DNA from: Turneriella parva
GTDB lineage: Bacteria; Spirochaetota; Leptospiria; Turneriellales; Turneriellaceae
Length of the DNA: 55,031 nucleotides
Direction of reading: 5' to 3'
Assembly: GCA_020719945.1 (NCBI GenBank)
Contig: DYPL01000010.1
Span: 1-55,031 of the forward strand
Positions 27,384 to 35,445 of the stretch are shown here, piece after piece; the first letter of the stretch is position 1, and every line of letters begins with the position of its first letter. The notes under the pieces were generated by a model, which was not told where the DNA came from, did no database searches, and saw only the letters and a program-made list of their open reading frames with translations. The translations under genes and the position numbers were made by a program.

Positions 27384-27492
27384 GCGGATGACCGCACTAT
27401 TCGAAAGCAAACAGAGGATGAACGGGGAGGTTTCTCCCCGATGACTCCCAGGGACTCATAAAAAACACGCCCCCAAAAAGGGGCTTTTTTTT
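27384..27492 (+). ncRNA. Candidate small RNA with its own promoter and terminator
   Basis: Between lpxB and the convergent lipoprotein gene lies a 310-base gap without a protein gene. Downstream of a TTGACA/CATTAT promoter there are, in order: a GC-rich hairpin (27423-27429 with 27434-27440), an imperfect palindrome (27441-27459), and an intrinsic terminator (27469-27492). The RNA would be about 110 nt. It does not resemble tRNA, tmRNA, RNase P, SRP RNA or any riboswitch I know. It could also be a processed lpxB 3' untranslated region. The remainder of the gap (27493-27624) shows nothing I can name. Confidence 0.4.
27469..27492 (+). terminator. Intrinsic terminator
   Basis: GCCCC (27469-27473) pairs with GGGGC (27480-27484) around a CAAAAA loop and is followed by eight T. 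It ends either the purF-lpxB transcript or the candidate small RNA. Confidence 0.85.
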
Positions 27493-27624
27493 AGCCTTTG
27501 AAAAGTCCATTCTTAAACTTTTTATTGCGCGGCTGCGCGAACGCAAAATACGGGGGACGAAAACTTTGACATCTATCAACTGCGTCCCTTGCGTGTCAGG
27601 GAAAATTCGCCCACCCAGGACTGC

Positions 27625-28455
27625 TTAATCTGACTGAGAAACCGATTTTACGCAGCGAAAACCAAAATGATGCGGCGGATCGTTCTGCGGCATATAAGCC
27701 CTGCGCTTAGCCCCACGCAACCATTCCTCTCCCCAGTACCACGAGCCGCCCTTGACCACTTTTTCTGAGTAGCCCGCACAGCTGTCTTCCCCCGCGCATG
27801 GTCCTTTTGGATCTTTTCCGAGACAGTGTTCACCGCACTTTGTTCGGTCGGCTGCATACCAGTCACTCACCCACTCCTGCGCATTGCCCGCCATATCGTA
27901 TAATCCGTACCGAAAACTGCCCTTGGTACCAACCGGTGCTGTATTGCCCTTTTCGTGATAGCCGCCCACACAGCCGCGCAATCCTTTTTCCAGCATCACA
28001 GCTCGGGAACAATCTGGCCGATCGTTGCCCCAGGGAAACATTTCGCCAGACTCTCCGCGCATGGCCTTCTCGAACTCTGCTTCGGTAGGAAGCCTTTTTC
28101 CCTGCGCCTCGCAGTACGCCTTTGCCTGAAACCAGTTGGCTTTAAGATGCGGTTGCGTTTCTCCCCGCATTTGCCTGTAGTTGGAAAGAGCGTGCGTGCA
28201 TTTACCCGATTGAACGCACGCAAAATAATCGGCGTTGCTCACTTCGTACTTATCAATCAGAAATGTAGATACATATACTTTTGTCTCTGGGTTTTCATCC
28301 GGATAGCGGGAATCACTGCTGCCGTAAATAAACTCTCCCCCAGGAATGCAAGACATTTCTTCCGATACCGACCGGGGACAAACATCTTTCTCCTTTGACT
28401 GACACGATGCAAAGGGAAACAGGAGAATCAGAAAAAGCCAACTATTTTTACGCAT
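27625..28455 (-). CDS. Lipoprotein with formylglycine-generating-enzyme-like (SUMF1) domain
   Basis: A lipoprotein signal (lipobox F-A-S-C, Cys at about residue 18) is followed by an FGE-sulfatase fold domain. Family hallmarks are visible: I-P-G-G-E-F near the start, the D-K-Y-E-V-S-N-A-D-Y segment, A-x-A-Y-C-E-A-Q-G-K-R-L-P-T-E-A-E-F-E, F-P-W-G-N-D, D-M-A-G-N-A-Q-E-W-V-S-D-W-Y, G-G-S-W and the terminal G-F-R-C. Most bacterial lipoproteins of this kind are not true sulfatase activators but structural or iron-dependent relatives. No sulfatase is nearby. Several extra Cys pairs suggest disulfides. It sits 39 bases downstream of the peptide-binding lipoprotein gene. Confidence 0.85.
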   Translation of the reverse strand: MRKNSWLFLILLFPFASCQSKEKDVCPRSVSEEMSCIPGGEFIYGSSDSRYPDENPETKVYVSTFLIDKYEVSNADYFACVQSGKCTHALSNYRQMRGETQPHLKANWFQAKAYCEAQGKRLPTEAEFEKAMRGESGEMFPWGNDRPDCSRAVMLEKGLRGCVGGYHEKGNTAPVGTKGSFRYGLYDMAGNAQEWVSDWYAADRTKCGEHCLGKDPKGPCAGEDSCAGYSEKVVKGGSWYWGEEWLRGAKRRAYMPQNDPPHHFGFRCVKSVSQSD

Positions 28456-28494
28456 TCACCAATCCTTTTGGCGCAACCAACAAGACAAGCTTTT

Positions 28495-30078
28495 TCAAAA
28501 TTCTGGATTGATAATCCACCTATCTTGGTCAAGACCTCCCGGATACACGACGACGTTCTTGAAACGTTTATGAACGGCAACGAGATTATAGGGAGAAAAT
28601 AAAAATGTGTAGGGCTGGTTCTCGTATAGAATTTCGTGGATGCGGCGAAACATGGCGTTTCTTTTTTCATCGACAGGTTCACCGCGCGCAGCTTCGATCA
28701 GCGCGTCGAGTTCGCTCGTTGTAAAACCCGTAAAATTGTGCCCCTTCTCTAACTGGGAAGAATGCCAGAGCTGGTAGGGATCTGATTCTACCGGCGTAGA
28801 CCAACCTAAAACCAAAGCTTCAAAATCTCTCTGGTTTACTTTTTCAATGAGAACCTGAAATTCCAGCTTCCGAATCTCCATATCGATTCCCTGTCTAAGC
28901 AGACTTTCCCGCATTACGGCTGCCATTTGCTCGTACTCCATCACGGAAGAAGGTATCAGCAGTTCAAACCGGAACTCCTTTCCATTGCGATCCAGAATTC
29001 CGTCATTATTGGAATCTTTAAATCCTGCCTCCAGGAGAAGAGTGCGCGCCTTTTCGGGATTGTAGGGAATTGGCTGCAACGAACGATTGTATTGGGGCGA
29101 GTGCAGAAAAAAGCCGCCTGTAATGGGTTCTGCCAGATTCCAGAAAATACTCTTTCGGATTTCTTCGAGGGGCAGAGCATAAGCCATGGCCCTGCGGACG
29201 CGAACATCGCCAAAAGGTTCCCGCCGTAAATTGTACCCAATATAGCGATACACCTGAGCAAGATATTTATGCCTTTCAAAATTTTTCTGAAACTTTGGAG
29301 CAGAGGTCTGCCGTGCGTACTGGAATGGGCGCAGATTGAGAGTATCTATCTCCTGTTTTTTTAAGGCCTGTAAAGCAACAGACTCATTTTTAATAATGCG
29401 GTACTGGATTTGGTGGATATCTGGTTTTTTACCCCAGTATTTTTCGTTCCTCCCTAATACAATTTTTCTGCCCGTTTTCCATTCAGAAAGAATGTAGGGA
29501 CCGCTCCCGATCGGCTTGGCTATGGAATGTTCATCTGTGACAAAATTCTTAACTTGGGAAAAAATATGTCTCGGAATAATTTCAAATCCGCCAAGCATTT
29601 CGAGAGATTTGAAGTAGGGTTTTTTGAGAGTAAACACAACCGTTTTGTCATCTGGAGCAGAAATAGTTTTAACATTTTCGTAATACACTTTTAAATGCGG
29701 ATTGGGAACGGCAGGATCCATAATTTTCTGAAAGCTGAAAACGACATCCCGCGATGTAAGGCGAACTCCATCGGAAAATACTGCATCCGACCGCAGCCTG
29801 AATGTAAAGGTTATAAAATCATTCGAAATGTTCCAGGATTCGGCGAGAAGCCCCTCGAGCGCAAGAGTTTCCGGGTTTCTGCGGAGCAGACCTTCATAAA
29901 TATGCGAGATGATACTACCGGAATAGGAATCCTCGGACAACACCGGATTCAGTGTGAGCGGATCGGATCCAATTGTGGCCGTAAGTGTAAAAGGATCCTG
30001 CCGAAAGTTTTTTTCTGGTGCGCAGGAATAAATAACAAATATTACCAGCAATAAGGACAGGAAATTGAAATACCGCAT
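28495..30078 (-). CDS. Solute-binding lipoprotein, SBP_bac_5 (peptide/nickel) family
   Basis: The extracytoplasmic receptor of a DppA/OppA-type ABC importer. I set the start at 30078, giving M-R-Y-F-N-F, a hydrophobic run and the lipobox Y-S-C (Cys about 19); the frame extends 24 codons further but without signal character. Domain features include the D-P-L-T-L-N-P start, the R-R-N-P-E-T motif, L-A-E-S-W-N-I-S, the R-R-A-M-A-Y-A hinge segment and the Y-N-P-E-K-A-R-T-L-L-x-E-A-G-F segment. It has 527 residues, a normal length. No permease or ATPase gene is adjacent, so the transporter partner is elsewhere, or the protein has another role. Confidence 0.9.
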   Translation of the reverse strand: MRYFNFLSLLLVIFVIYSCAPEKNFRQDPFTLTATIGSDPLTLNPVLSEDSYSGSIISHIYEGLLRRNPETLALEGLLAESWNISNDFITFTFRLRSDAVFSDGVRLTSRDVVFSFQKIMDPAVPNPHLKVYYENVKTISAPDDKTVVFTLKKPYFKSLEMLGGFEIIPRHIFSQVKNFVTDEHSIAKPIGSGPYILSEWKTGRKIVLGRNEKYWGKKPDIHQIQYRIIKNESVALQALKKQEIDTLNLRPFQYARQTSAPKFQKNFERHKYLAQVYRYIGYNLRREPFGDVRVRRAMAYALPLEEIRKSIFWNLAEPITGGFFLHSPQYNRSLQPIPYNPEKARTLLLEAGFKDSNNDGILDRNGKEFRFELLIPSSVMEYEQMAAVMRESLLRQGIDMEIRKLEFQVLIEKVNQRDFEALVLGWSTPVESDPYQLWHSSQLEKGHNFTGFTTSELDALIEAARGEPVDEKRNAMFRRIHEILYENQPYTFLFSPYNLVAVHKRFKNVVVYPGGLDQDRWIINPEF

Positions 30079-30173
30079 AAACCTGTATGTACTTTTTTTT
30101 CCGCTTGTAAATGCAATCCAGAAAAAATGTTGATGATTCGACATAATCAACCGATAGAACAGTGAGGCATAGA

Positions 30174-31070
30174 ATGCGGAAACGGATAATTCAAATCATC
30201 GTATTATTTTCGGCAACGGCTGTATTTTCCGTTTCGCCAGACCAGACGTTTACAGAACGAGCACTTAAGGACAATCGTTATTTTCTCGAATTCATCAATA
30301 AAGGCGTATCGAACTTTGGAACAGAAAAAAACATTGAACAGCTGAAAGAAGCCAACCAGCACAATTTCAACGCCAACCTCTGGTACCTGCAGAGCGATTA
30401 TGTAAGTTCTTTTAAGGAAATCAGAGCATCGCAGGAATTAATGCGAGATCTTTATCTGGATTTGCTGACAAACCGATACATAGAAGACGCTCGTTATCTA
30501 CTCGACCTTTCTGCCCCGCGGATTGTTCAATCCAAAGATAAAAAAGCGGAAATGTTTTTGCGGCTGGGCTACCGCGATCTCGAAGTATCCAGACAGTATT
30601 ATCTCAAAGGTTTTAACTACAATCGTTTTCTCTTTTCCAATAAAATTCGCCATTATATTGATGGAATTAAAAGGGCGCGCCGGGCAAAGCGATTTGCCTT
30701 TTTAGCGCTCATAGAATCCAAAACGCCTGTAGAAGAGAAAGACGAATACCGTACGCAAACTCTCGACGAAGCACTGCGCAAAATAGAGACAGAAGACATC
30801 AGCGATTATGAACGAGTCAAAAATCTTTTGACCAATATGATCAACCGCCAGCTTTTTAAGGATGAATACAATTTCTTTCTGCACCACTACGACAACTACG
30901 GCTACATTTCAGAAGAAAAAGAAAATATACTGAGAAAAGGTTCCGAAACCCTGAATACGGACGACGTTTCCGGTAAACTGAAACCACCTTCTTCAGAAGA
31001 AGAATCGGCAGGAGTAACAAGGAAAAAAGAAGAAACTGCAGAAACCAAAACCACTGCTGAAACTCCATGA
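30174..31070 (+). CDS. Exported helical protein of unknown function
   Basis: Not recognised. The start at 30174 gives a signal peptide (M-R-K-R, hydrophobic run, A-V-F-S-V-S near residue 20). The mature part (about 278 residues) is almost wholly alpha-helical and charged, with long K/R/E-rich stretches. Its last 60 residues are a low-complexity Ser/Glu/Thr/Lys tail. Ten bases later comes a second exported helical protein in the same direction, so the pair is probably an operon and may act together in the periplasm or at the envelope. Confidence 0.6.
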   Translation: MRKRIIQIIVLFSATAVFSVSPDQTFTERALKDNRYFLEFINKGVSNFGTEKNIEQLKEANQHNFNANLWYLQSDYVSSFKEIRASQELMRDLYLDLLTNRYIEDARYLLDLSAPRIVQSKDKKAEMFLRLGYRDLEVSRQYYLKGFNYNRFLFSNKIRHYIDGIKRARRAKRFAFLALIESKTPVEEKDEYRTQTLDEALRKIETEDISDYERVKNLLTNMINRQLFKDEYNFFLHHYDNYGYISEEKENILRKGSETLNTDDVSGKLKPPSSEEESAGVTRKKEETAETKTTAETP

Positions 31071-31079
31071 GGTGATTCC

Positions 31080-31646
31080 ATGCGAAAGGTACTATTAACT
31101 CTAATCGTTATAACCGGTCTGTATGCCAGCCCTTCTGCCGAAAGGACAATCGAAAAAGGAAATGAATTGATTCGCCAGATGGACGCTCTCTTAACGCAGT
31201 ATCCCCATCCTCTCGCACTGCGCGAAAAAATAAGCCTGCTGCACACGAACTGGGAACAGGCCACTGAAGAATATAAACTCTCTTCCGTACCACAAAGGAG
31301 AGAGGCTGCCCGACTCGTTTCTGAATCCTACAGACAGCTCGTAGTTTCTTCCGAAGGAATTTCTGTTTCCATGCGGACCATAGCCACCGATGTACTTGCC
31401 GATCTCAACGCTGTAATTAGCGACCAGCAGAAAGATGGTGTCTATCCAGAAAAAGACAAATATGTTCCAGCCTTGGAAATAGCGCACAGAGATATTTACC
31501 GCGCAGCAGAAGCAACCAGCCGGGGACAGCACATGTATGCCGCCCTTCTGTACGATGAATCCATAGGTATTCTAAAGCGCACCTACTCTGCTTTGTCCTA
31601 TCCACTGCCGCCGGTTCTCAGCGAAGCTTCCGAGGTGGTTCCGTAA
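31080..31646 (+). CDS. Exported helical protein of unknown function
   Basis: Not recognised. A short signal peptide (about residues 1-17, cut near Y-A-S-P-S-A) is followed by about 165 residues of predicted helix with no Cys and no obvious metal site. GAGGTG a few bases before the ATG is a good ribosome site, overlapping the stop of the previous gene, so the two are translated together. Its 3' end overlaps the end of the opposite-strand tsaC-like gene by 29 bases. Confidence 0.6.
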   Translation: MRKVLLTLIVITGLYASPSAERTIEKGNELIRQMDALLTQYPHPLALREKISLLHTNWEQATEEYKLSSVPQRREAARLVSESYRQLVVSSEGISVSMRTIATDVLADLNAVISDQQKDGVYPEKDKYVPALEIAHRDIYRAAEATSRGQHMYAALLYDESIGILKRTYSALSYPLPPVLSEASEVVP

Positions 31647-32277
31647 TCAGCGAAATAATTTCGCTGGGTGAGCCCGGCTTGTAGTTTTCTTCAAAAAAAT
31701 AATCTGCGTTTTCTCCAAAGACATTTCGGGCTTCCTCCGGATTTGTAATGACCGGCTGCCCGGGAAGATTCAGCGATGGCGCAAATAAAGGCCCTGTTTT
31801 CTGGAGCAGATCCACAATGGCACCGCGCTGCGGATATCTGACTGCTATGGTCGTCTGATCCGGGGGATACCAGAATTCTGGATTTTTGGGCAATACAAAA
31901 GATACAGGATTCTCCTGGAATCCCTGCAGAAAATCGAGATTGCCCGGAGGCAGGAATTCGCTCTGTATCATCTCCTGGCATTGTGTTCCCCCGGGCATGT
32001 ATTCCTTTTTCGCTGGCAGGAGCACAATGAAAGGCTTATCATCTCTCTGTCGCAGCTCCCGCAAAGAAATCAGCGTAGATGGATGCACTATGGCAAGCAA
32101 ACCGTACGTGGTATCCGTAGGAAAAGCGACGAGTCTGCCCTGCAAAAGAAGACTGGCTGCCATGATAACAGCGTTCTGCACATTGTCCCGATTGAATACC
32201 TGTGTCACGAGGAAAAAGAGTTGACCAGACAGTTGCTGAAAAGTTCTTTTTTGCAAAGCTATAAAAATTGCATACAA
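31618..32277 (-). CDS. tsaC: Sua5/YciO/YrdC-family protein, probable threonylcarbamoyl-AMP synthase
   Basis: The YrdC fold makes threonylcarbamoyl-AMP for the universal t6A modification of ANN-decoding tRNAs. The family motif A-F-P-T-D-T-T-Y-G-L, the R-Q-R-D-D-K-P-F substrate region, and the later V-R-Y-P and A-P-S-L-N-L-P-G segments (canonical S-A-N-x-S-G) are visible. The S-A-N box is replaced by S-L-N. It has 219 residues. The true start may be internal, as the first 25 residues are not family-like; ATG 32163 is the latest possible. It could be the paralogue YciO rather than TsaC, so the symbol is provisional. Confidence 0.75.
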   Translation of the reverse strand: MYAIFIALQKRTFQQLSGQLFFLVTQVFNRDNVQNAVIMAASLLLQGRLVAFPTDTTYGLLAIVHPSTLISLRELRQRDDKPFIVLLPAKKEYMPGGTQCQEMIQSEFLPPGNLDFLQGFQENPVSFVLPKNPEFWYPPDQTTIAVRYPQRGAIVDLLQKTGPLFAPSLNLPGQPVITNPEEARNVFGENADYFFEENYKPGSPSEIISLITEPPRKLR

Positions 32278-32296
32278 GCATACAAAAGGAGTCTAT

Positions 32297-32752
32297 ATGA
32301 AAACGAAAAACATCAAAGAGAATAAAATACAAAAACGCAGAGGGTTCACTCTGCTTGAACTCATGATCGTCATCGTCATCCTCGGTGGCCTTATTGCCCT
32401 GCTCATGGGTTCTCTGAACAGCAGCAAAGTAAATGACAAAGCAGCACGATTAGAAATGCAGAAGGATTTTTTTGAAATTTCCACAGGTCTTCTCGAGTTT
32501 GAGCAATCCTTTGGTCGAATCCCTTCCACAGACGAAGGCCTCTTAGCCCTTGTGGAACCTCCAGCGGGAATAGATGCAGGCAGTTTCCCGGAAGGTGGCA
32601 TTGTTAAAAAAGCAGTCATTACAGATCCCTTTAAGCACGCCTATTATTACGAAGAAGAAAATGGACAGTACAAAATACTTTCTTTGGGTGCTGATGGAGA
32701 AATTGGCGGCGAAGGAAAAAATGCGGACATCGATATAGCAAACCTGAATTAA
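32297..32752 (+). CDS. gspG: Type II secretion major pseudopilin GspG
   Basis: It has a class III prepilin leader (R-R-G^F-T-L-L-E, cleavage after about residue 16, Glu at +5), a long hydrophobic helix and the GspG C-terminal pattern: P-S-T-D-E-G-L-L-A-L, D-P-F-K-H-A-Y-Y-Y and L-G-A-D-G-E-I-G-G-E-G-K-N-A-D-I (Ca-binding loop). This identifies the major subunit of the pseudopilus that pushes proteins through the outer membrane. AAAGGAG precedes the ATG at 32297. It is the first gene of a G-H-I-J run; the ATPase, inner-membrane and secretin genes are not here. Confidence 0.95.
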   Translation: MKTKNIKENKIQKRRGFTLLELMIVIVILGGLIALLMGSLNSSKVNDKAARLEMQKDFFEISTGLLEFEQSFGRIPSTDEGLLALVEPPAGIDAGSFPEGGIVKKAVITDPFKHAYYYEEENGQYKILSLGADGEIGGEGKNADIDIANLN

Positions 32753-32753
32753 T

Positions 32754-33554
32754 ATGTCTTTACTTGACAGGTTGTTGAAAAAGTCCCTCCGTGGACTTTT
32801 TGCAAAACCCAGGCAAAGCCAGTTGTTTTTCACAGACCAGAAAATCCGGAGAGGGATTTTCTGGCTGGGAACTCAAAATCTGAACAAGAATTTGACTATC
32901 TCCATTTTGCGAAAACATGCAATTTCTACGCAAAAATGCCGGTACATTTACACTGAGCGTAGTCGAAGTGTCCATCTACCGATCAAGCAACCTGTTGTTG
33001 TTCAACAGCCTGTTAAAGGTCACCGCTCCGGTTTTACCCTGATAGAACTCATGGTAGTCATAACCGTATCGGGGGCCTTGTTTTTTATTTCGCTGAAAAT
33101 TCTGCAGGGCCTGCTCGGGAAAAGCGTCAGCGGTGCTACCGAAATTTCCTGGGAAGGAATTCTGTACCATGCACGGGAACTCTCCATGCAGCGTGGAGAA
33201 ATACTGAGTCTGGTTATCCGAGGCGAAAAGAAAACATTTGTTCTGACAGAATTCCAGCCTGCACAGGAAGGAATCGCTGAAAATGAAATTTCTGAACCGA
33301 AAAATCCAAAAGCGGAAAATCCAGATCCCATTCTTCCGGAAAAAAATCTTCCCTTCCGGATTCGCTCGGTTCGCAATGCTGCCGGCTTTACAATCCCGGG
33401 AGAGACGCACACCATCCACTTTTACCCCGACGGATCCAACGATTCTGTCTTCATTGAAATAGACAGAGAGGAGAACCGCTTCCTCTATATTCCTCCCTAC
33501 CGCAATAAGGCCATCTACCTTGAAGAACCATCTATCGAGAGGATAAAACCGTGA
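32754..33554 (+). CDS. gspH: GspH-like pseudopilin with an element-derived leader
   Basis: The prepilin signal H-R-S-G^F-T-L-I-E-L-M appears only at residue 94, whereas normal leaders are 6-20 residues. The 93-residue leader is the in-frame translation of a palindromic repeat element lying right after the gspG stop. The original leader was probably M-S-L-L-D plus K-G-H-R-S-G, split by the insertion. After the cleavage site comes the hydrophobic helix and a GspH-like globular domain of about 170 residues. No ATG or GTG lies between the first Met and the signal. Whether the long leader is processed, or a TTG is used, is open. It overlaps gspI by four bases (GTGA). Confidence 0.8.
   Translation: MSLLDRLLKKSLRGLFAKPRQSQLFFTDQKIRRGIFWLGTQNLNKNLTISILRKHAISTQKCRYIYTERSRSVHLPIKQPVVVQQPVKGHRSGFTLIELMVVITVSGALFFISLKILQGLLGKSVSGATEISWEGILYHARELSMQRGEILSLVIRGEKKTFVLTEFQPAQEGIAENEISEPKNPKAENPDPILPEKNLPFRIRSVRNAAGFTIPGETHTIHFYPDGSNDSVFIEIDREENRFLYIPPYRNKAIYLEEPSIERIKP
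32767..33013. mobile_element. MITE-like palindromic element between gspG and gspH
   Basis: The ends, 32767-32779 and 33001-33013, are inverted repeats matching at 12 of 13 bases (ACAGGTTGTTGAA type). Inside are four more dyads: AAAAAGTCC/GGACTTTTT (32778-32801, terminator-like), CCAGAAAATCC/GGATTTTCTGG (32837-32864, 11 bp), ATTTTGCG/CGCAAAAAT around 32903-32938, and an ACACT/AGTGT dyad around 32950-32971. The last contains the widely dispersed C-A-C-T-G-A-G-C-G-T-A-G-T-C repeat, translated as T-E-R-S-R-S. No transposase is encoded, so it would move only in trans. Confidence 0.75.
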
Positions 33555-34006
33555 ACAGCAAACGCGGATTTACGCTTCTGGAGATTCTGATTTCCATTGG
33601 CCTGTTTGGGGTCATCATGGGGATGCTGCTTGGATTGCTGGCATCGTCTCTTACATACCGCTCCAGGGCGGCTGTTCTGCGGCAGAGCACTTTTCTGGCG
33701 GAGAGTAAAATGAACGAACTGCTCACCCAGTCCGAAGAAAAATCAGATAAAGCGGATTTTACGGACTATCCGGGTTATTCTTTCGAGACCCAGATAAAGG
33801 AGGAGCCGCTCGACATAGAAAAGCTGTTAACGGGTGTTTCTCCGGAAGAATCAAAGGAGCCAACGGTCGCAGGCTATTACCAGGATCGCGCAAGCTCGGA
33901 ATCAACGACGGGCCTCGACATTAAAATGCTCCACTACATGGTGCGAATATTCTTTAAAGAAAAACAAATGACGGAACTGGAGTATTTTCGTGGAACAAAT
34001 TTCTAA
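33551..34006 (+). CDS. gspI: GspI-like minor pseudopilin
   Basis: It starts at a GTG that overlaps the gspH stop (GTGA). The leader is short (M-N-S-K-R-G^F-T-L-L-E-I) and followed by one hydrophobic helix, then a small globular part. The E-S-K-M-N-E-L motif after the helix is typical of GspI (A-E-x-x-x-x-E-L). It is 151 residues long. It sits at the tip of the pseudopilus with H and J. Its end overlaps gspJ by 17 bases. Confidence 0.85.
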   Translation: MNSKRGFTLLEILISIGLFGVIMGMLLGLLASSLTYRSRAAVLRQSTFLAESKMNELLTQSEEKSDKADFTDYPGYSFETQIKEEPLDIEKLLTGVSPEESKEPTVAGYYQDRASSESTTGLDIKMLHYMVRIFFKEKQMTELEYFRGTNF

Positions 34007-34631
34007 ACGCAGGGGATTTACGCTGCTCGAACTGCTTATCGTCATTGCCCTCCTCGGAATGCTCTTTACAGCTTTATTTGGAACTTATCTCGGCATTCAA
34101 AAATCCATATCACGGGCAGGAAAAGACAGCAACGAAAGACACAAGGCGGAAAGTGCTCTTTCTTCTGCCATTCGCGATTTTGCTAATGGGTCCTTTGATA
34201 ATTACAGCAAAGAAATTCTGTTCGAGGGAAAAAAGGAAATACCAGGAGGGAGTCGCTGCGACTCGGTAGCCTTTAACACGGGAAGATATTATTCCTCTGG
34301 ATCTGTGCTGACATCTTCCGTATTCTCGGTTCGCTATTTTTGTCAAATGGACAGCACGGGAAGAACTATATTATACAGGGCAGCAGCCCCCTACGCGCTC
34401 AATTCCAAAATGTCCGGATCGCTGGAGATTTTCGCAGTTCCCGTTATCGCTGTAGAAGAATGGGCCTTGTCGTACTCTTCGGATGGATCCAGTTTTTCAG
34501 ATGAATGGACGCAGACTTCGTCCGGAAAAATACCAAAAGTAATTTCGATTACCATGGCTTGGCTCGATTCGGACGGAAACCGCAGGGAAATTACTACCCG
34601 CGTTCAACCCGTCCGCATGAGCTTTCGCTGA
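33990..34631 (+). CDS. gspJ: GspJ-like minor pseudopilin
   Basis: A GTG start inside gspI gives a standard prepilin leader (S-K-R-R-G^F-T-L-L-E-L-L). After the hydrophobic helix comes a 170-residue globular domain ending in the W-L-D-S-D-G-N-R-R-E-I-T-T-R-V segment seen in GspJ. It is the last gene of the run. A GspK gene, which usually follows, is absent: the next gene is on the opposite strand only two bases away. Confidence 0.85.
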   Translation: MEQISKRRGFTLLELLIVIALLGMLFTALFGTYLGIQKSISRAGKDSNERHKAESALSSAIRDFANGSFDNYSKEILFEGKKEIPGGSRCDSVAFNTGRYYSSGSVLTSSVFSVRYFCQMDSTGRTILYRAAAPYALNSKMSGSLEIFAVPVIAVEEWALSYSSDGSSFSDEWTQTSSGKIPKVISITMAWLDSDGNRREITTRVQPVRMSFR

Positions 34632-34633
34632 GA

Positions 34634-35080
34634 TCAGTCTATTTTGTGCCAGGTTTGAGTTCTGCCGAGAGCAGATACACCCAGATAGCCGCGCACGCGC
34701 AATTGTTTGCCACCATTAGAGGGCTCTACTTCGCAACCATAGGTTTTTCCATTTTTGGGATCCACGATGGTCCCACTTTTCCACTTCTTTCCTTCTGGCT
34801 TAAGATCCTGCATTATCTGCATCCCTACAATTTTTTGGTCTTTTCTCCAACCTTTACATTTGTCACAAACTGGATCCTGGTTTTCCGTTGCCTTGCGGAA
34901 GAGTTTTGTGATTTTTCCATAGGCCATGCCATTCTGTGTGTAAATAACGACATGAGATTTCACTTCTCCGGTTTCGTCGTCTATGGTTTTATACGTGCCC
35001 TCAATGGCAGACTGTGCCGAAATGGCCATGGGCAAAACTGCCAGCAAAAATACGGTTATTGTTTTGATTGTTCTTTTCAT
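34634..35080 (-). CDS. Exported DUF2147-like protein
   Basis: A signal peptide (about residues 1-22, cut near I-S-A-Q) is followed by a lipocalin-like small beta domain of the DUF2147 type: G-x-Y-K-T-I-D-D-E-T-G, then S-H-V-V-I-Y, G-K-I, a C-x-x-C (C-D-K-C), G-x-x-I, G-T-I-V-D-P-K-N-G-K-T-Y, and a final R-V-R-G-Y-L-G x n T-Q-T-W. Function of the family is unknown. It is convergent with gspJ and divergent from a small lipoprotein gene with 84 bases between. Confidence 0.8.
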   Translation of the reverse strand: MKRTIKTITVFLLAVLPMAISAQSAIEGTYKTIDDETGEVKSHVVIYTQNGMAYGKITKLFRKATENQDPVCDKCKGWRKDQKIVGMQIMQDLKPEGKKWKSGTIVDPKNGKTYGCEVEPSNGGKQLRVRGYLGVSALGRTQTWHKID

Positions 35081-35164
35081 AATTCCTCTGGTGAAATAGA
35101 TTCAGCCGTATTGAACAGGTCAATAAAAAAATTGTCGTGAAGAGTTGAGTTGCCATTCAGTACC

Positions 35165-35431
35165 ATGAAAAAAATCATCATTTCCCTGGCTGCCGTTCTC
35201 ATGATCTCCTGCGCGCCATCCCCAAATCCCGTTGCCGTTTCGCCCGACACCGTAAAAGAAGTGATGCAGGCATTTTCGCAATACAGACTGGAATACTCTC
35301 TCCAGGGCAAATCCATGGGCAACGAAGAACTGTTGTACAATATTCTCAAAGAGCGCGGACTGCCTGCTGAAACTTTTTTTGAACAGTTAAAAGCCAACCC
35401 GGAACTCTACAAAATGCTGTTCCCTCAGTAA
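35165..35431 (+). CDS. Small lipoprotein of unknown function
   Basis: The 88-residue product starts at ATG 35165, with signal M-K-K-I-I-I-S-L-A-A-V-L-M-I-S-C (lipobox, Cys16). The mature part is a short Pro-rich linker and about 60 residues of helix. The frame is open five codons earlier, but the signal fits the later ATG. It stands alone and converges on the glycosidase gene, 14 bases away. I cannot name a family. Confidence 0.65.
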   Translation: MKKIIISLAAVLMISCAPSPNPVAVSPDTVKEVMQAFSQYRLEYSLQGKSMGNEELLYNILKERGLPAETFFEQLKANPELYKMLFPQ

Positions 35432-35445
35432 CCGTATTCAACCGG

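Noticed and set aside
27384-27492. Known structural RNA (tRNA, tmRNA, SRP RNA, RNase P RNA, riboswitch)
   Set aside because: None of the conserved sequences of these families is present, so it stays an unnamed candidate.
32754-33013. An active insertion sequence between gspG and gspH
   Set aside because: No transposase frame; the open frames inside are too short and follow the palindromes. A non-autonomous element fits better.
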